Below are positions 38,819 to 49,231 of a stretch of 64,000 bases of DNA, in pieces. The stretch is from Bizionia argentinensis JUB59 (lineage in GTDB: Bacteria > Bacteroidota > Bacteroidia > Flavobacteriales > Flavobacteriaceae). Every line of letters starts with the position of its first letter. The first letter of the stretch is position 1. The notes beneath the pieces were generated by a model. That model had not been told where the DNA came from and made no database searches. It saw only the letters and a list, made by a program, of their open reading frames with translations. A program made the position numbers and the translations under genes. The stretch lies in NCBI RefSeq assembly GCF_000224335.1, contig NZ_AFXZ01000012.1, positions 1 through 64,000 on the forward strand. Reading direction: 5' to 3'.

Positions 38819-38881
38819 TTAACCCAGACATAATTTTCTTTGTTTATGAACAAGCCTTAACTCGTTCTTACGTTATTGTAT

Positions 38882-38901
38882 TGACAAGTCGCGACTTGTC
38901 A
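38882..38901. repeat. 20-bp perfect palindrome in the rpsJ-rplC spacer
   Basis: TGACAAGTCGCGACTTGTCA is a perfect palindrome. Its core AAGTCGCGACTT recurs in a second palindrome centred 36 bases away. I saw no other copy in the window. Confidence 0.85.
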
Positions 38902-38918
38902 GCTTTTGTTTGTATATG

Positions 38919-38936
38919 GGTAAGTCGCGACTTACC
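38919..38936. repeat. 18-bp perfect palindrome sharing the AAGTCGCGACTT core
   Basis: GGTAAGTCGCGACTTACC is a perfect palindrome with the same 12-base core as that at 38882-38901 but with compensated changes in the outer arms. This suggests that pairing, or the symmetric core, is under selection. Confidence 0.85.
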
Positions 38937-38948
38937 TTTACTAATGTA

Positions 38949-38978
38949 TCAAGGCTGAAAAATACATTTCAGCCTTGA
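38949..38978. repeat. 12-bp perfect inverted repeat in the rpsJ-rplC spacer
   Basis: TCAAGGCTGAAA (38949-38960) and TTTCAGCCTTGA (38967-38978) around a 6-base loop. No T run follows on either strand. Confidence 0.8.
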
Positions 38979-38996
38979 ATTGTACTTTTCCATTTT

Positions 38997-39017
38997 TCCT
39001 TAACCAGTCGTTAAGGA
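38997..39017. repeat. 8-bp inverted repeat in the rpsJ-rplC spacer
   Basis: TCCTTAAC (38997-39004) and GTTAAGGA (39010-39017) around the loop CAGTC. Confidence 0.65.
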
Positions 39018-39072
39018 CATGTTTATCCACGCTAATGCGGGAACCTCTCAATCGAAATATTCCGACTTTGAG

Positions 39073-39092
39073 ATACCTGCCTTTGCAGGTAT
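39073..39092. repeat. 8-bp hairpin just after the rpsJ stop
   Basis: ATACCTGC (39073-39080) and GCAGGTAT (39085-39092) around the loop CTTT. On the minus strand it begins four bases after the rpsJ stop and is not followed by T, so it is more likely a 3' end or processing structure than a terminator. Confidence 0.6.
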
Positions 39093-39096
39093 ATAC

Positions 39097-39402
39097 TTAA
39101 ACTTTGATCTCTACTTCTACGCCACTTGGCAACTCCAATTTCATTAGAGCGTCAATCGTTTTAGAAGATGAAGAGTAAATATCTAATAAACGCTTATAAG
39201 AGCTTAATTGAAATTGTTCTCTTGCCTTCTTGTTAACGTGAGGTGAACGTAATACAGTGAAAATTTTCTTGTGCGTTGGCAATGGAATTGGTCCCGTTAC
39301 TACTGCACCTGTACTTTTTACTGTTTTTACAATCTTTTCAGCAGACTTATCTACTAAATTGTGATCGTAAGACTTTAACTTTATTCTAATTTTCTGACTC
39401 AT
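39097..39402 (-). CDS. rpsJ: 30S ribosomal protein S10
   Basis: 101 residues, the conserved S10: [20 protein letters not shown] at the start, [20 protein letters not shown] in the loop, and [10 protein letters not shown] at the end. Outside the ribosome S10 joins NusB in antitermination. It follows fusA by 11 bases and precedes a 278-base spacer full of inverted repeats. Confidence 0.98.
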   Translation of the reverse strand: MSQKIRIKLKSYDHNLVDKSAEKIVKTVKSTGAVVTGPIPLPTHKKIFTVLRSPHVNKKAREQFQLSSYKRLLDIYSSSSKTIDALMKLELPSGVEVEIKV

Positions 39403-39413
39403 TTTCTTAAGAT

Positions 39414-41540
39414 TTACGATTCAATACCTTTAGCTGCTTTAATAACTTCTTCTGAAATATTTGAAGGTGTTTCAGCATAATGTGAAAATTCCATTGTTGA
39501 TGTTGCACGTCCTGAAGACAATGTTCTTAATGTTGTAACATATCCAAACATTTCTGATAAAGGTACAGTTGCTTTCACAGTTTTTGCTCCAGCTCTATCA
39601 CCCATATCACTCATTTGTCCACGACGACGGTTTAAATCTCCAACAATATCACCCATGTTTTCTTCAGGAGTAATTACCTCAAGTTTCATAATAGGTTCCA
39701 TTATAACAGCTTTTGCTGCTTTTGCTGAATTTCTAAATCCTAATTTTGCTGCTAATTCGAATGATAATTGATCCGAATCCACATCGTGATAAGATCCATC
39801 TTTTAACGTTACTTTCATAGCATCTACTTCGTAACCTGCTAATGGACCATTTTGCATAGCCATTTTAAATCCTTTTTCAATAGAAGGGATAAACTCTTTA
39901 GGAACGTTACCGCCTTTAATTGTAGACTCAAACTGTAATCCTACCACACCTTCGTCTGCTGGCCCAATCGTAAATACGATATCGGCAAACTTACCACGAC
40001 CACCAGATTGTTTTTTGTAAACTTCTCTATGATCTGCTTCTTGTGTAATAGCTTCTTTATACTCAACTTGTGGTTTACCTTGGTCTACTTCCACCTTAAA
40101 CTCACGACGTAAACGATCCACAATAATATCTAAGTGTAGTTCACCCATTCCTGATATAATTGTCTGACCTGAATTTTCATCAGTTCTTGCTGTAAACGTT
40201 GGATCTTCTTCAGCCAGTTTAGCTAAAGCCATACCTAATTTATCAACATCAGCTTTAGTTTTAGGCTCAACCGCAATACCAATTACAGGATCAGGGAAGT
40301 CCATAGACTCTAAAACTATTGGATGCTTTTCATCAGACATGGTGTCACCAGTCTTAATATCTTTAAATCCAACTGCTGCTCCAATATCTCCCGCTTCTAG
40401 ATAATCTAAAGCAATTTGCTTATTAGAGTGCATTTGGTAGATACGAGAAATACGTTCCTTTTTACCTGAACGGTTATTCAAGATGTATGAACCTGCATCT
40501 AAACGACCTGAATAAGCACGGAAGAAAGCTAAACGACCAACAAAAGGATCGGTAGCAATTTTAAATGCTAATGCGGAAAAAGGCTCCTTAACATCTGGTC
40601 TACGTCTTTCTTCAGCTCCAGTATCAGGATTTGTTCCTATAACACTTTCTCTATCCATTGGAGAAGGTAGGTAACGACATACAGCATCTAATAAGAACTG
40701 TACACCTTTATTTTTGAACGATGATCCACATACCATTGGAATGATAGCCATATCCATAACAGCAGCTCTAAGTGCAGTGTGCACTTCGTCTTCTGTAATA
40801 GAATTTTCATCTTCCATGAATTTCTCTAATAAGTTTTCATCGTAACCAGCAACTTCCTCGATTAGTAAAGCACGGTATTTACGTACTTCATCTTTCATAT
40901 CTTCTGGAATATCTACAACATCAAATGTAGAGCCATAGTTCTCATCGTGCCATACAATAGCACGGTTTTTTACTAAATCAACGATACCTTTAAAATCGTC
41001 CTCATCACCAATGTTTAAAACAATTGGTACTGCGTTAGACTTAAGCATATCCTTTACTTGTTGACAAACACCTAAAAAGTCAGATCCTTGACGGTCCATT
41101 TTGTTAACGAAACCAATTCTTGGGACTTTATAATTATCAGCTAATCTCCAGTTAGTTTCAGATTGTGGCTCAACACCATCTACTGCGCTAAATAAGAAAA
41201 CTAAACCATCAAGCACACGTAATGAACGGTTTACCTCTACGGTAAAATCTACGTGACCTGGAGTGTCAATTATATTAAAATGGTAACTCTGCGCATCTGC
41301 AGTAGGCTCAGCATTTTCCATAGGAAAAACCCAGTCACAAGTTGTTGCAGCAGACGTAATTGTAATACCTCTTTCTGCTTCTTGCTCCATCCAGTCCATT
41401 GTAGATGAACCTTGGTGAGTTTCACCCATTTTATGATTTACGCCTGTATAAAAAAGAATACGCTCTGTTGTTGTTGTTTTACCAGCATCAATATGAGCCG
41501 CAATTCCAATATTCCTTGTTAATTTTAAATCTCTTGCCAT
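39414..41540 (-). CDS. fusA: translation elongation factor G
   Basis: 708 residues. The GTPase motifs are [16 protein letters not shown] (G1), DTPGHVDF (G3) and NKMD (G4), and the switch I text [12 protein letters not shown] is intact. EF-G drives translocation on the ribosome. It lies between rpsG and rpsJ. No tuf gene follows, unlike in E. coli but as is usual in Bacteroidota. Confidence 0.98.
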   Translation of the reverse strand: MARDLKLTRNIGIAAHIDAGKTTTTERILFYTGVNHKMGETHQGSSTMDWMEQEAERGITITSAATTCDWVFPMENAEPTADAQSYHFNIIDTPGHVDFTVEVNRSLRVLDGLVFLFSAVDGVEPQSETNWRLADNYKVPRIGFVNKMDRQGSDFLGVCQQVKDMLKSNAVPIVLNIGDEDDFKGIVDLVKNRAIVWHDENYGSTFDVVDIPEDMKDEVRKYRALLIEEVAGYDENLLEKFMEDENSITEDEVHTALRAAVMDMAIIPMVCGSSFKNKGVQFLLDAVCRYLPSPMDRESVIGTNPDTGAEERRRPDVKEPFSALAFKIATDPFVGRLAFFRAYSGRLDAGSYILNNRSGKKERISRIYQMHSNKQIALDYLEAGDIGAAVGFKDIKTGDTMSDEKHPIVLESMDFPDPVIGIAVEPKTKADVDKLGMALAKLAEEDPTFTARTDENSGQTIISGMGELHLDIIVDRLRREFKVEVDQGKPQVEYKEAITQEADHREVYKKQSGGRGKFADIVFTIGPADEGVVGLQFESTIKGGNVPKEFIPSIEKGFKMAMQNGPLAGYEVDAMKVTLKDGSYHDVDSDQLSFELAAKLGFRNSAKAAKAVIMEPIMKLEVITPEENMGDIVGDLNRRRGQMSDMGDRAGAKTVKATVPLSEMFGYVTTLRTLSSGRATSTMEFSHYAETPSNISEEVIKAAKGIES

Positions 41541-41543
41541 TTG

Positions 41544-42020
41544 TTAAAATCTAAAGTGTGAGAATGCTTTGTTCGCTTCTGCCATCTTGTGTGTATCAAC
41601 ACGTTTTTTAACCGCCGCTCCTTCTTCTTTAGCTGCTGCTAAAATTTCTGATGCTAAACGCTGTGCCATAGACTTCTCATTTCTCTTACGTGAATAGGTA
41701 ATTAACCACTTCATTGCTGTAGAAACTTTACGATCTGGACGTATTTGCATTGGAATTTGGAATGTTGCACCACCAACACGACGACTACGTACTTCTACGT
41801 GAGGCATCACATTTGATAAAGCGTCTTTCCACATTTCTAATGCCGTTTTCTCTTCATCTGTTTTCTTTTCTTCTACGATATCAATTGCATCGTAAAATAC
41901 TTTAAAAGCTACTGACTTCTTACCATCCCACATCATCATGTTTACGAATCTAGTTACTAACTGATCGTTAAAACGAGGATCTGGCAAAAGCGGTCTCTTT
42001 TTTGCTGCTTTTTTTCTCAT
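41544..42020 (-). CDS. rpsG: 30S ribosomal protein S7
   Basis: 158 residues. Typical parts are [40 protein letters not shown] and [21 protein letters not shown]7 nucleates the 30S head. It is three bases before fusA. Confidence 0.98.
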   Translation of the reverse strand: MRKKAAKKRPLLPDPRFNDQLVTRFVNMMMWDGKKSVAFKVFYDAIDIVEEKKTDEEKTALEMWKDALSNVMPHVEVRSRRVGGATFQIPMQIRPDRKVSTAMKWLITYSRKRNEKSMAQRLASEILAAAKEEGAAVKKRVDTHKMAEANKAFSHFRF

Positions 42021-42098
42021 GTCTTCTTTTTGAGTTTTTAGTTTTTAGCTTTGATTATAAATGCTTTCGCAATCATAACTCATAACTTTTAACTTGTT

Positions 42099-42473
42099 TT
42101 ACTTCTTAGGGCGTTTTGCACCATACTTAGATCTACGTTGCGTTCTACCTGCAACACCTGCTGTGTCTAAGGCACCACGTACAATGTGATATCTAACTCC
42201 TGGTAAATCTTTTACCCTTCCACCTCTAACCAATACTATCGAGTGTTCTTGTAAGTTATGTCCTTCTCCTGGGATGTATGCGTTTACTTCCTTACCATTG
42301 GTTAACCTTACTCTTGCAACTTTACGCATTGCTGAATTAGGTTTTTTTGGTGTAGTAGTATAAACACGCGTACATACTCCACGTCTTTGTGGACAAGACT
42401 CTAAAGCAACCGATTTACTCTTCTTGGTTATTTTGGTTCTTCCTTTTCGTACTAATTGTGAAATTGTTGGCAT
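42099..42473 (-). CDS. rpsL: 30S ribosomal protein S12
   Basis: 124 residues. The decoding-centre segment [18 protein letters not shown] and [17 protein letters not shown] are intact, including the Lys residues at which streptomycin-resistance mutations usually occur. First gene of the long ribosomal run, with a very good promoter. Confidence 0.98.
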   Translation of the reverse strand: MPTISQLVRKGRTKITKKSKSVALESCPQRRGVCTRVYTTTPKKPNSAMRKVARVRLTNGKEVNAYIPGEGHNLQEHSIVLVRGGRVKDLPGVRYHIVRGALDTAGVAGRTQRRSKYGAKRPKK

Positions 42474-42515
42474 ATATTTCTATATAAATTTTGTTTAACC
42501 TCTATTTGAGGGCTG

Positions 42516-42546
42516 CAAAGGTAGAAAAATATTTTTATTTTTCAAA
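42516..42546 (-). promoter_or_regulatory. main promoter of the ribosomal protein run (TTTG-N19-TACCTTTG)
   Basis: On the minus strand TTTG (42546-42543), 19 bases, then TACCTTTG (42523-42516). It is an essentially perfect Bacteroidota housekeeping promoter, 42 bases before the rpsL ATG. Probably it drives rpsL-rpsG-fusA-rpsJ and onward. Confidence 0.8.
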
Positions 42547-42650
42547 TCATAATTCATTAATTTTCAATAGAAATTAAAAAATATCGCAAACATTATATAA
42601 AAGCACTTGTTTTTGCGTTAGTTTTACAGTTCAATCACTTACAAAAAAAC

Positions 42651-44351
42651 GTGCAAAAGAGAATTATATTTTTACTCCTTATTATATACGTTTGTTTTTC
42701 CACAAGCTTAATGGGACAGAATTTATACTTACGAATTCAAAGTAATGACGAAAAGGAAACAAAATTATTGGATTCCATTTATTTCACAAAAACACATAAA
42801 GACTACTATACTCTTGAGCAGGAGCTAAACACACTTAAGGCTAAACTGAATCGTTTGGGTTATATAGATGCAGAATGGAACGTATTAAAAAAGTTAAACG
42901 ACTCGGTTTTTGAATCCAATGTTACTCTAAAGAAGCCCTATAAATACATACATATATATTACAACGTTTCACAATTACCCACTTCTACAATAAGACAACT
43001 TCGCAAAGATAAAAGTAAAGCCTTTTTCATCGTCAATTTTCAACAAATTGAAAAAACACTTCAATTTATAAACCAGCAGATTTCTGAAAAAGGCTTCCCT
43101 TTCAATAAAGCAAAACTAGAAAACATTCAGAAAAAAGAAGGCAGCACCTTGAAAGCGAATTTGGTTATTTCGGAACAAAACCATAAACGCTACATAGATA
43201 AGATCTTAGTTAAAGGCTATGAGAAATTTCCGAAGTCCTATTTAAAACAGTACTTGAAACTCAAAAATGGCGCCCCAATAAATTTAGCAAAGGTAAAACA
43301 ACAAACCAACTTGCTACAAGAACTCCCCTTTGCAAATCAAATAAAGGAACCTGAAATATTATTTAGTAGAGAATCCACTATATTATATGTATACATTGAA
43401 AAAACAAAAAGCAATAGCTTTGATGGATTTCTTGGGTTTGGTACGGATGAAGCAACCAGCAAATTAGCACTTACTGGCTATTTAAATCTAGAACTTACCA
43501 ACAATTTAAATTATGGCGAAACATTATCAATCGCATATCGTAGTGATGAAAGCGAACAAAAATCGTTTGCTGCTAATCTAAAATTACCGTATTTATTTAG
43601 TACGCCTATTGGAGCCGAATTCGAGTTAAGCATATTTAAAAAGGATTCTTCTTTTACAACAGCGCAACAAAGCGCCAGAATAAATTACCTGTTAAATTCT
43701 AAAAACCAGTTTTCTATTGGTTTGAAATCTACTAAATCCAACAACCTATTAAGTAACGATAATTTAAACCCTTTTATCAGAGACTATACGACCACATTTT
43801 ACAATGCGCGTTACCTTTATACCCACCATCTTAAAAACAGACCACTATTTAAAAGAAATGCACAAGTTCGCCTTGAAACCGGCTTTGGAAATAGAGCAAC
43901 AAAGGAAGAACGCCAGAGGCAACTTCATTTTGAGCTAGACGCTTTTAAAATCTTTAATTTGAATTTAAAAAATAACGTGTATTTAAAAGCCTCCAGCTAT
44001 GGATTATTTTCGAATACTTATTTAGAAAATGAATTATCGCGCTTTGGCGGAATCAATTCTATAAGAGGTTTTGAAGAAAATAGTTTAAATGCATCATTTT
44101 ACGCACTTTTAGCTTCTGAATACCGTTACTCATTAAGTCCTAATTTATACGTACATTCCATTATTGATGTTGCCTATTTTGAGAACAAAATAATAAATCA
44201 AAAAACAAAACTTTACAGCTTTGGATTTGGTTTTGGCCTCAATACTAAAGCAGGTCTATTACGCTTTAATTACGCTAATGGCAAAAGTGAAGAGCGAATT
44301 TTCAAATTCTCAAATTCAAAGATCCACATTAGCCTAACGGCAGCTTTTTAA
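42651..44351 (+). CDS. Omp85-superfamily outer-membrane protein (BamA/TamA-like)
   Basis: 566 residues from a GTG start. A signal peptide (1-22, ending SLMGQ) directly follows it, and no nearer ATG fits. The N-terminal half (about 40-260) looks like POTRA domains, with IDKILVKGYEKFPKSYLKQY as the clearest one. The C-terminal half is a barrel with the conserved loop-6 motif GGINSIRGFEEN (family VRGF/Y) and a terminal Phe (SLTAAF). It is too short and divergent to be the main BamA. It may insert or secrete specific outer-membrane proteins, perhaps the SusC/SusD pair that follows, but that is a guess. Confidence 0.8.
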   Translation: MQKRIIFLLLIIYVCFSTSLMGQNLYLRIQSNDEKETKLLDSIYFTKTHKDYYTLEQELNTLKAKLNRLGYIDAEWNVLKKLNDSVFESNVTLKKPYKYIHIYYNVSQLPTSTIRQLRKDKSKAFFIVNFQQIEKTLQFINQQISEKGFPFNKAKLENIQKKEGSTLKANLVISEQNHKRYIDKILVKGYEKFPKSYLKQYLKLKNGAPINLAKVKQQTNLLQELPFANQIKEPEILFSRESTILYVYIEKTKSNSFDGFLGFGTDEATSKLALTGYLNLELTNNLNYGETLSIAYRSDESEQKSFAANLKLPYLFSTPIGAEFELSIFKKDSSFTTAQQSARINYLLNSKNQFSIGLKSTKSNNLLSNDNLNPFIRDYTTTFYNARYLYTHHLKNRPLFKRNAQVRLETGFGNRATKEERQRQLHFELDAFKIFNLNLKNNVYLKASSYGLFSNTYLENELSRFGGINSIRGFEENSLNASFYALLASEYRYSLSPNLYVHSIIDVAYFENKIINQKTKLYSFGFGFGLNTKAGLLRFNYANGKSEERIFKFSNSKIHISLTAAF

Positions 44352-44472
44352 CAGTTATAGTGGCATAAACTCATCTAATTCCAAAAAAAAACAAAAACTT
44401 TAACCATAATTTATTGGTACTTTAACTTTTTATTATGATTTTTGAAGAGATTAATTCAAAAAATATAGAATA

Positions 44473-47400
44473 ATGAAAACAAAGTTTAGTGGAATTTTAA
44501 CGCTCTTAATGGCGTTTGTTGTGCAACTAACGTTTGCGCAGGAAAAAACAATTTCAGGAACGGTTTCTGAAGAAAACGGATTGCCGCTACCAACGGCAAC
44601 AATAATTATTCAAGGAACTAATACTGGTACATCAACCGATTTTGATGGTAGCTATTCAATTACTGCCCAAGTAGGAGATGTATTAATTTATAGTTATGTG
44701 GGGCATGCCAGCCAGTCTAAAACAGTTGGAGCATCTAACCAAATAAACATTTCCTTAGTGCCAGACAACACTTTAGATGAAATTGTTGTAACAGCACTTG
44801 GTATTAAAAGAGAAAAGAAAAGTCTTGGGTACGCTACTCAAGAACTAGATGGGGATGCTGTTTCTACAGTTCAAAGCCAAAACTTTGTAAATTCTTTATC
44901 TGGTAAAGTAGCTGGTTTAGATATTAAAAGCTCTGGTACTTTAGGTGGGTCCACCAATGTTGTAATTAGAGGTAATAACTCCCTTTCTGGAAACAACCAA
45001 GCTCTTTTTGTAATTGATGGAGTGCCAATTAGCAATCAAAATACAAACACATCTAGCCAACAAAGCGGTGCGGGTGGTTATGACTACGGTAACGCAGCAT
45101 CGGATGTTAACCCAGATGATATTGCCTCAATAAACGTACTAAAAGGTGCGGCCGCTACTGCTCTTTACGGTTCTAGAGGAATGCATGGTGCTATAATTAT
45201 TACGACTAAAAAAGGAACGACTAAAAAAGGTATAGGTGTTACTGTTAGTTCAAGTACAATGGTGGGACGCGCTGATAAAGAAACGCTTCCTACTTACCAA
45301 GACAAATACGGTGCTGGTTACGGAACTTATTACGCTTCTCCTGATGGTTATTTTAATTATGAGGATTTTAATGGCGATGGTAATATGGATCTTGTAACAC
45401 CTACAACAGAAGATGCATCTTATGGTGCTCCATTCGATCCTAACCTATATGTTTATCAATGGGATTCTTGGTTTCCACAATTGGATACATACAAACAAGC
45501 AAAGCCATGGTTAGCTGGTGAAAATGATCCAAACTATGTTTGGGGAACGTCTAGTACTTATGTGAATTCTGTAGCTTTAGACGGCTCAAACGACACTAGT
45601 AGCTTCAGACTTGGTTATACCAATATGATACAAGAGGGAAATTTACCTAATAGTGAAATTAAAAGAAACTCTATAAATTTCAATGGCTCTCATAAATTTA
45701 CCGACAAATTAACTGCGTCCACGTCATTTACCTATACGAAAACAAGTGGTAAAGGTCGATATGGAACTGGTTACGATTCTAACAACGTAATGCAACAGTT
45801 TAGACAATGGTGGCAAACAAACGTTGATTTAAAAGGTCAAAAAGACGCTTATTTCGCTACGCGTGAAAACATTACATGGAACACAGCCTCTTCTACAGAC
45901 CTGACTGCAAAATATTCTGATAACCCTTATTGGACTTTCTATGAAAACTATGAAACAGATTCTAGAAATAGGTATTTTGGAAACGTCGCTCTAAATTACG
46001 AGTTAAACGATTGGATTAGCCTAATGGGTAGGTTTACGTATGATACTTTTACAGAGCTACAAGAAGAGCGCACAAATGTATCGAGTGCAAACGTATCTAG
46101 CTATAGTAGATTTAACAATCAAGTTGCTGAATATAATACGGACTTATTTTTAAACTTTAATAGAGATTTAAGTGATAAGTTAAATTTAGATGGTAACATT
46201 GGATTTAACCTAAGAAGACAAACATGGAACTCTATAAGAGCACAAACAAATGGTGGTTTAGGTATTCCTGGATTGTATTCATTATCTAACTCTGTGAGCC
46301 CTATTATTGCGCCTAACGAATACGAGGCTACCAAAATGGTAGACGGTCTTTTTGCAAGAGCAAGTTTAGGCTATGATGGTTTTGCTTTTATAGAAGGTAC
46401 ATACAGAAGAGATCGTTCTTCTGCCTTACCACAAGAGAATAATACATATGGTTATTACTCAGTTTCTGGTAGTTTCGTTTTTAGTCAATTTATTGATGCA
46501 AAATGGTTATCTTTTGGGAAGTTAAGAGCAAATTATGCTGAAGTTGGTGATGATACTGGCCCATACAGAGTATATAATACATATAATATTGCCGCTCCTT
46601 TTGATGGGTCTGGTGTCGCTTCTAACGGGCCTTCTTTAAATAACTTAGGCCTTAAACCACAAAGACAAAAGTCTTATGAGTTTGGTGTAGACATGTCTTT
46701 CTTTAACAGAAGAGCAGGTTTTGATGTCGCATATTACAACACACTAACCGAAGATCAAATTGTAAACGTTCCATATTCTAGTTCTACAGGTTACGGATCA
46801 AGATGGTTAAATGCTGGTACTATTGAAAATAAAGGTCTTGAACTACAAGTTTTTGGTACGCCTATAAAAAGTGAAAATTTCAAATGGGATATTTCTGTAA
46901 ACTGGGCTAAAAATGAAAGTCAAGTTGTTGAATTGCTTGAAGGTATCGAAAATCTTCAGTTAGCAGGCTTACAAGGAGGTATTTCTATAAATGCAACACC
47001 TGGTGAACCTTATGGAACAATTAGAGGTTCAGATTATCAGTATCACGCAAATGGAGGGAAAATCATAGGAGCAACTGGTTACTATTTACAATCAGCTACT
47101 TCTAATGAAGTTATTGGAAATGTTACTCCAGACTGGAAAGCTGGTATAATCAATTCAGTATCTTATAAAAACTTGAGCTTAAGTTTTTTAATTGATATCC
47201 AAGAAGGTGGTGATGTATTCTCATTAGATACTTGGTATGGTTACTCAACTGGTTTATACGATTTTACTGCAGCAAATAACGATTTAGGAAACCCAGTAAG
47301 AAACCCAGTAACAAGCGGATCTAACAGTGGTGGAGTTATACTTGATGGTGTACAAGCAGATGGAACACCTAATACGGTTCGTGCTAGCGCAACAAATTCA

Positions 47401-47694
47401 GCAAACCCTTGGGGATACTCTAGAAACCCAAATGCAGCACATATTTATGATGCATCTTTTGTTAAGCTAAGAGAAATGAGCCTAACGTATAAATTAGGTG
47501 ATAAATTAATCGATAAATTACCTTTCACTAATATTTCACTTTCAGTAATAGGTAAAAACTTATGGATAATTCACAAAAATGTGCCTTTTGCAGATCCTGA
47601 AGCTGGATTAAGCTCTGGAAATATTCAAGGGTATCAATCAGGCTCTTATCCTTCAATTAGAGAAGTAGGAGCTAGTTTAAAACTACAATTTTAA
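44473..47694 (+). CDS. SusC/RagA-family TonB-dependent outer-membrane transporter
   Basis: 1073 residues. After a signal peptide (1-22) comes a carboxypeptidase-regulatory-like domain (SGTVSEENGLPLPTATIIIQ). Next is the SusC plug (DEIVVTALGIKREKKSLGYA, NVVIRGNNSLSGNNQALFVI, DGVPI), then a 22-stranded barrel ending in LKLQF. SusC transporters import glycans or peptides with a SusD lid. Here only susD accompanies it, with no glycoside hydrolase or regulator in reach, so the substrate cannot be told. Confidence 0.93.
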   Translation: MKTKFSGILTLLMAFVVQLTFAQEKTISGTVSEENGLPLPTATIIIQGTNTGTSTDFDGSYSITAQVGDVLIYSYVGHASQSKTVGASNQINISLVPDNTLDEIVVTALGIKREKKSLGYATQELDGDAVSTVQSQNFVNSLSGKVAGLDIKSSGTLGGSTNVVIRGNNSLSGNNQALFVIDGVPISNQNTNTSSQQSGAGGYDYGNAASDVNPDDIASINVLKGAAATALYGSRGMHGAIIITTKKGTTKKGIGVTVSSSTMVGRADKETLPTYQDKYGAGYGTYYASPDGYFNYEDFNGDGNMDLVTPTTEDASYGAPFDPNLYVYQWDSWFPQLDTYKQAKPWLAGENDPNYVWGTSSTYVNSVALDGSNDTSSFRLGYTNMIQEGNLPNSEIKRNSINFNGSHKFTDKLTASTSFTYTKTSGKGRYGTGYDSNNVMQQFRQWWQTNVDLKGQKDAYFATRENITWNTASSTDLTAKYSDNPYWTFYENYETDSRNRYFGNVALNYELNDWISLMGRFTYDTFTELQEERTNVSSANVSSYSRFNNQVAEYNTDLFLNFNRDLSDKLNLDGNIGFNLRRQTWNSIRAQTNGGLGIPGLYSLSNSVSPIIAPNEYEATKMVDGLFARASLGYDGFAFIEGTYRRDRSSALPQENNTYGYYSVSGSFVFSQFIDAKWLSFGKLRANYAEVGDDTGPYRVYNTYNIAAPFDGSGVASNGPSLNNLGLKPQRQKSYEFGVDMSFFNRRAGFDVAYYNTLTEDQIVNVPYSSSTGYGSRWLNAGTIENKGLELQVFGTPIKSENFKWDISVNWAKNESQVVELLEGIENLQLAGLQGGISINATPGEPYGTIRGSDYQYHANGGKIIGATGYYLQSATSNEVIGNVTPDWKAGIINSVSYKNLSLSFLIDIQEGGDVFSLDTWYGYSTGLYDFTAANNDLGNPVRNPVTSGSNSGGVILDGVQADGTPNTVRASATNSANPWGYSRNPNAAHIYDASFVKLREMSLTYKLGDKLIDKLPFTNISLSVIGKNLWIIHKNVPFADPEAGLSSGNIQGYQSGSYPSIREVGASLKLQF

Positions 47695-47704
47695 TAAAAA
47701 TATT

Positions 47705-49153
47705 ATGAAAAAAATCTTTATTTCAATCCTTACGCTCACGCTTGTATTTTCATGTATGAGCGATGAAAAATATGATCGCTTAAATCAGGATCCTAAAAAC
47801 CCTACTGAGGTTACGGCAGATGTATTGTTCACTTCTGCAACTAAAAGTTTGGTAGATCAAATGTCCAGTACAAATCAGAATCGAAATGTATTTAAGCTAT
47901 TTGCGCAATACTTTACACAAGTAACTTATGTTGACGAATCTAACTATGATTTAAACGGTAGAGGTATAACAGATACCCACTGGACAATAATTAATACAAA
48001 TGTATTATTTGACCTAAAAGACTCTAAAAGCAAAGTTTTAGCAAACACAGAGTTAACAGCTTCAGAAAAAGCTGGTAGAGTTGCACAAATAGAGGTGCTT
48101 TCAGTATATGCTTGGCAATTACTGACTGATAGCTTTGGAAACATTCCATATACGGAAGCACTAGACATAGAGCAATTTCCGCTACCTGCATACGATGATC
48201 CAGCAACGGTAATTTATCCAGATCTAATAAACAGATTAGACGCCGTGATTGCTGACTTTGATACTGCTGATGGATTTGATAATACTGCGGATAGAATTTA
48301 TGGAGGTAATATGGCTGCTTGGAAAAAGTTTGCTAACTCTTTAAAACTACGAGTTGGTATTCGTTTATCTGATGTTAACCCAACTTTATCAAGAAGCACT
48401 GTGGAAACTGCCGCACTATCAGGCGTATTTACTTCTAATGCAGACAATGCTTTATTAAATTACCAAAGTGCAACACCAAACACAAATCCACTATGGTTAG
48501 ATTTAGTGCAATCTGGACGTTCAGACTTTGTAGCGACTAATACTATGGTAGACATTATGAACACCAAAAATGATCCTAGAAGACCTTTGTATTTTAAAGA
48601 AAATTTAGGAGCAGGTACTTTCGTTGGTGGACCTTATGGTGATTTTAACGATTTTTCTACAAACACTCATTTAGGTGCTCTATTGCACGAGGCAACATTT
48701 GCAGGTGTATTAATGGATTACGCTGAAGTTTCCTTTTATTTAGCCGAAGCTGCCGAACAAACATTTAATGTTGGTGGATCTGCTAGTTTCTTTTACACAA
48801 ATGGTATAACTGCTTCAATTGAATATTGGGGAGGTTCACCTGGAGATGTTATTGGGTATTTAGCAAGAACCGATGTTGCCTATGCTTCAGCTCCAGGAAC
48901 ATGGAGAGAAAAAATAGGTACTCAATTTTGGTTAGCTATGTACAATAGAGGTTTTGAAGGTTGGACCGTTTGGAGAAAATTTGATGCACCAACATTGAAT
49001 ATTGCTGTTGAATCTGGTTTACCTGTTCCAAACAGATACACGTATCCAATTGATGAACAAAACCTTAATAGTACTAACTGGGCAGATGGCTCTAGCGGTT
49101 TAGGTGCCGGCGGAGACGCGCAATCCACGAAATTATTTTGGGATATAAATTAA
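47705..49153 (+). CDS. SusD/RagB-like outer-membrane lipoprotein
   Basis: 482 residues. Lipobox Cys at residue 17 (LVFSC), then NQDPKNPTEVTADVLF typical of the SusD-like 2 type. TPR-like helices follow, including AEVSFYLAEAAEQTF and LAMYNRGFEGWTVWRKF near the end. It binds substrate at the cell surface and closes over its SusC partner. The gene starts 10 bases after susC and ends in a strong terminator, so the two form one unit. Confidence 0.92.
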   Translation: MKKIFISILTLTLVFSCMSDEKYDRLNQDPKNPTEVTADVLFTSATKSLVDQMSSTNQNRNVFKLFAQYFTQVTYVDESNYDLNGRGITDTHWTIINTNVLFDLKDSKSKVLANTELTASEKAGRVAQIEVLSVYAWQLLTDSFGNIPYTEALDIEQFPLPAYDDPATVIYPDLINRLDAVIADFDTADGFDNTADRIYGGNMAAWKKFANSLKLRVGIRLSDVNPTLSRSTVETAALSGVFTSNADNALLNYQSATPNTNPLWLDLVQSGRSDFVATNTMVDIMNTKNDPRRPLYFKENLGAGTFVGGPYGDFNDFSTNTHLGALLHEATFAGVLMDYAEVSFYLAEAAEQTFNVGGSASFFYTNGITASIEYWGGSPGDVIGYLARTDVAYASAPGTWREKIGTQFWLAMYNRGFEGWTVWRKFDAPTLNIAVESGLPVPNRYTYPIDEQNLNSTNWADGSSGLGAGGDAQSTKLFWDIN

Positions 49154-49200
49154 AAAATAAAACCAGTATAAAATAAGCTGGGAATATTTTAAAAAAACTA

Positions 49201-49231
49201 AACCAGAGAAGTTAACTTCTCTGGTTTTTTT
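49201..49231 (+). terminator. terminator after the SusC/SusD pair
   Basis: AACCAGAGAAGTT (49201-49213) and AACTTCTCTGGTT (49214-49226) form a 26-base perfect palindrome followed by T7. Confidence 0.9.

Noticed and set aside
38949-39017. The spacer hairpins as intrinsic terminators splitting rpsJ from rplC
   Set aside because: None is followed by a T run on the minus strand, and no promoter box is visible before rplC.
49211-49218. GTTAACTT inside the SusD terminator
   Set aside because: It is the centre of the terminator palindrome, with no second box at the right spacing.
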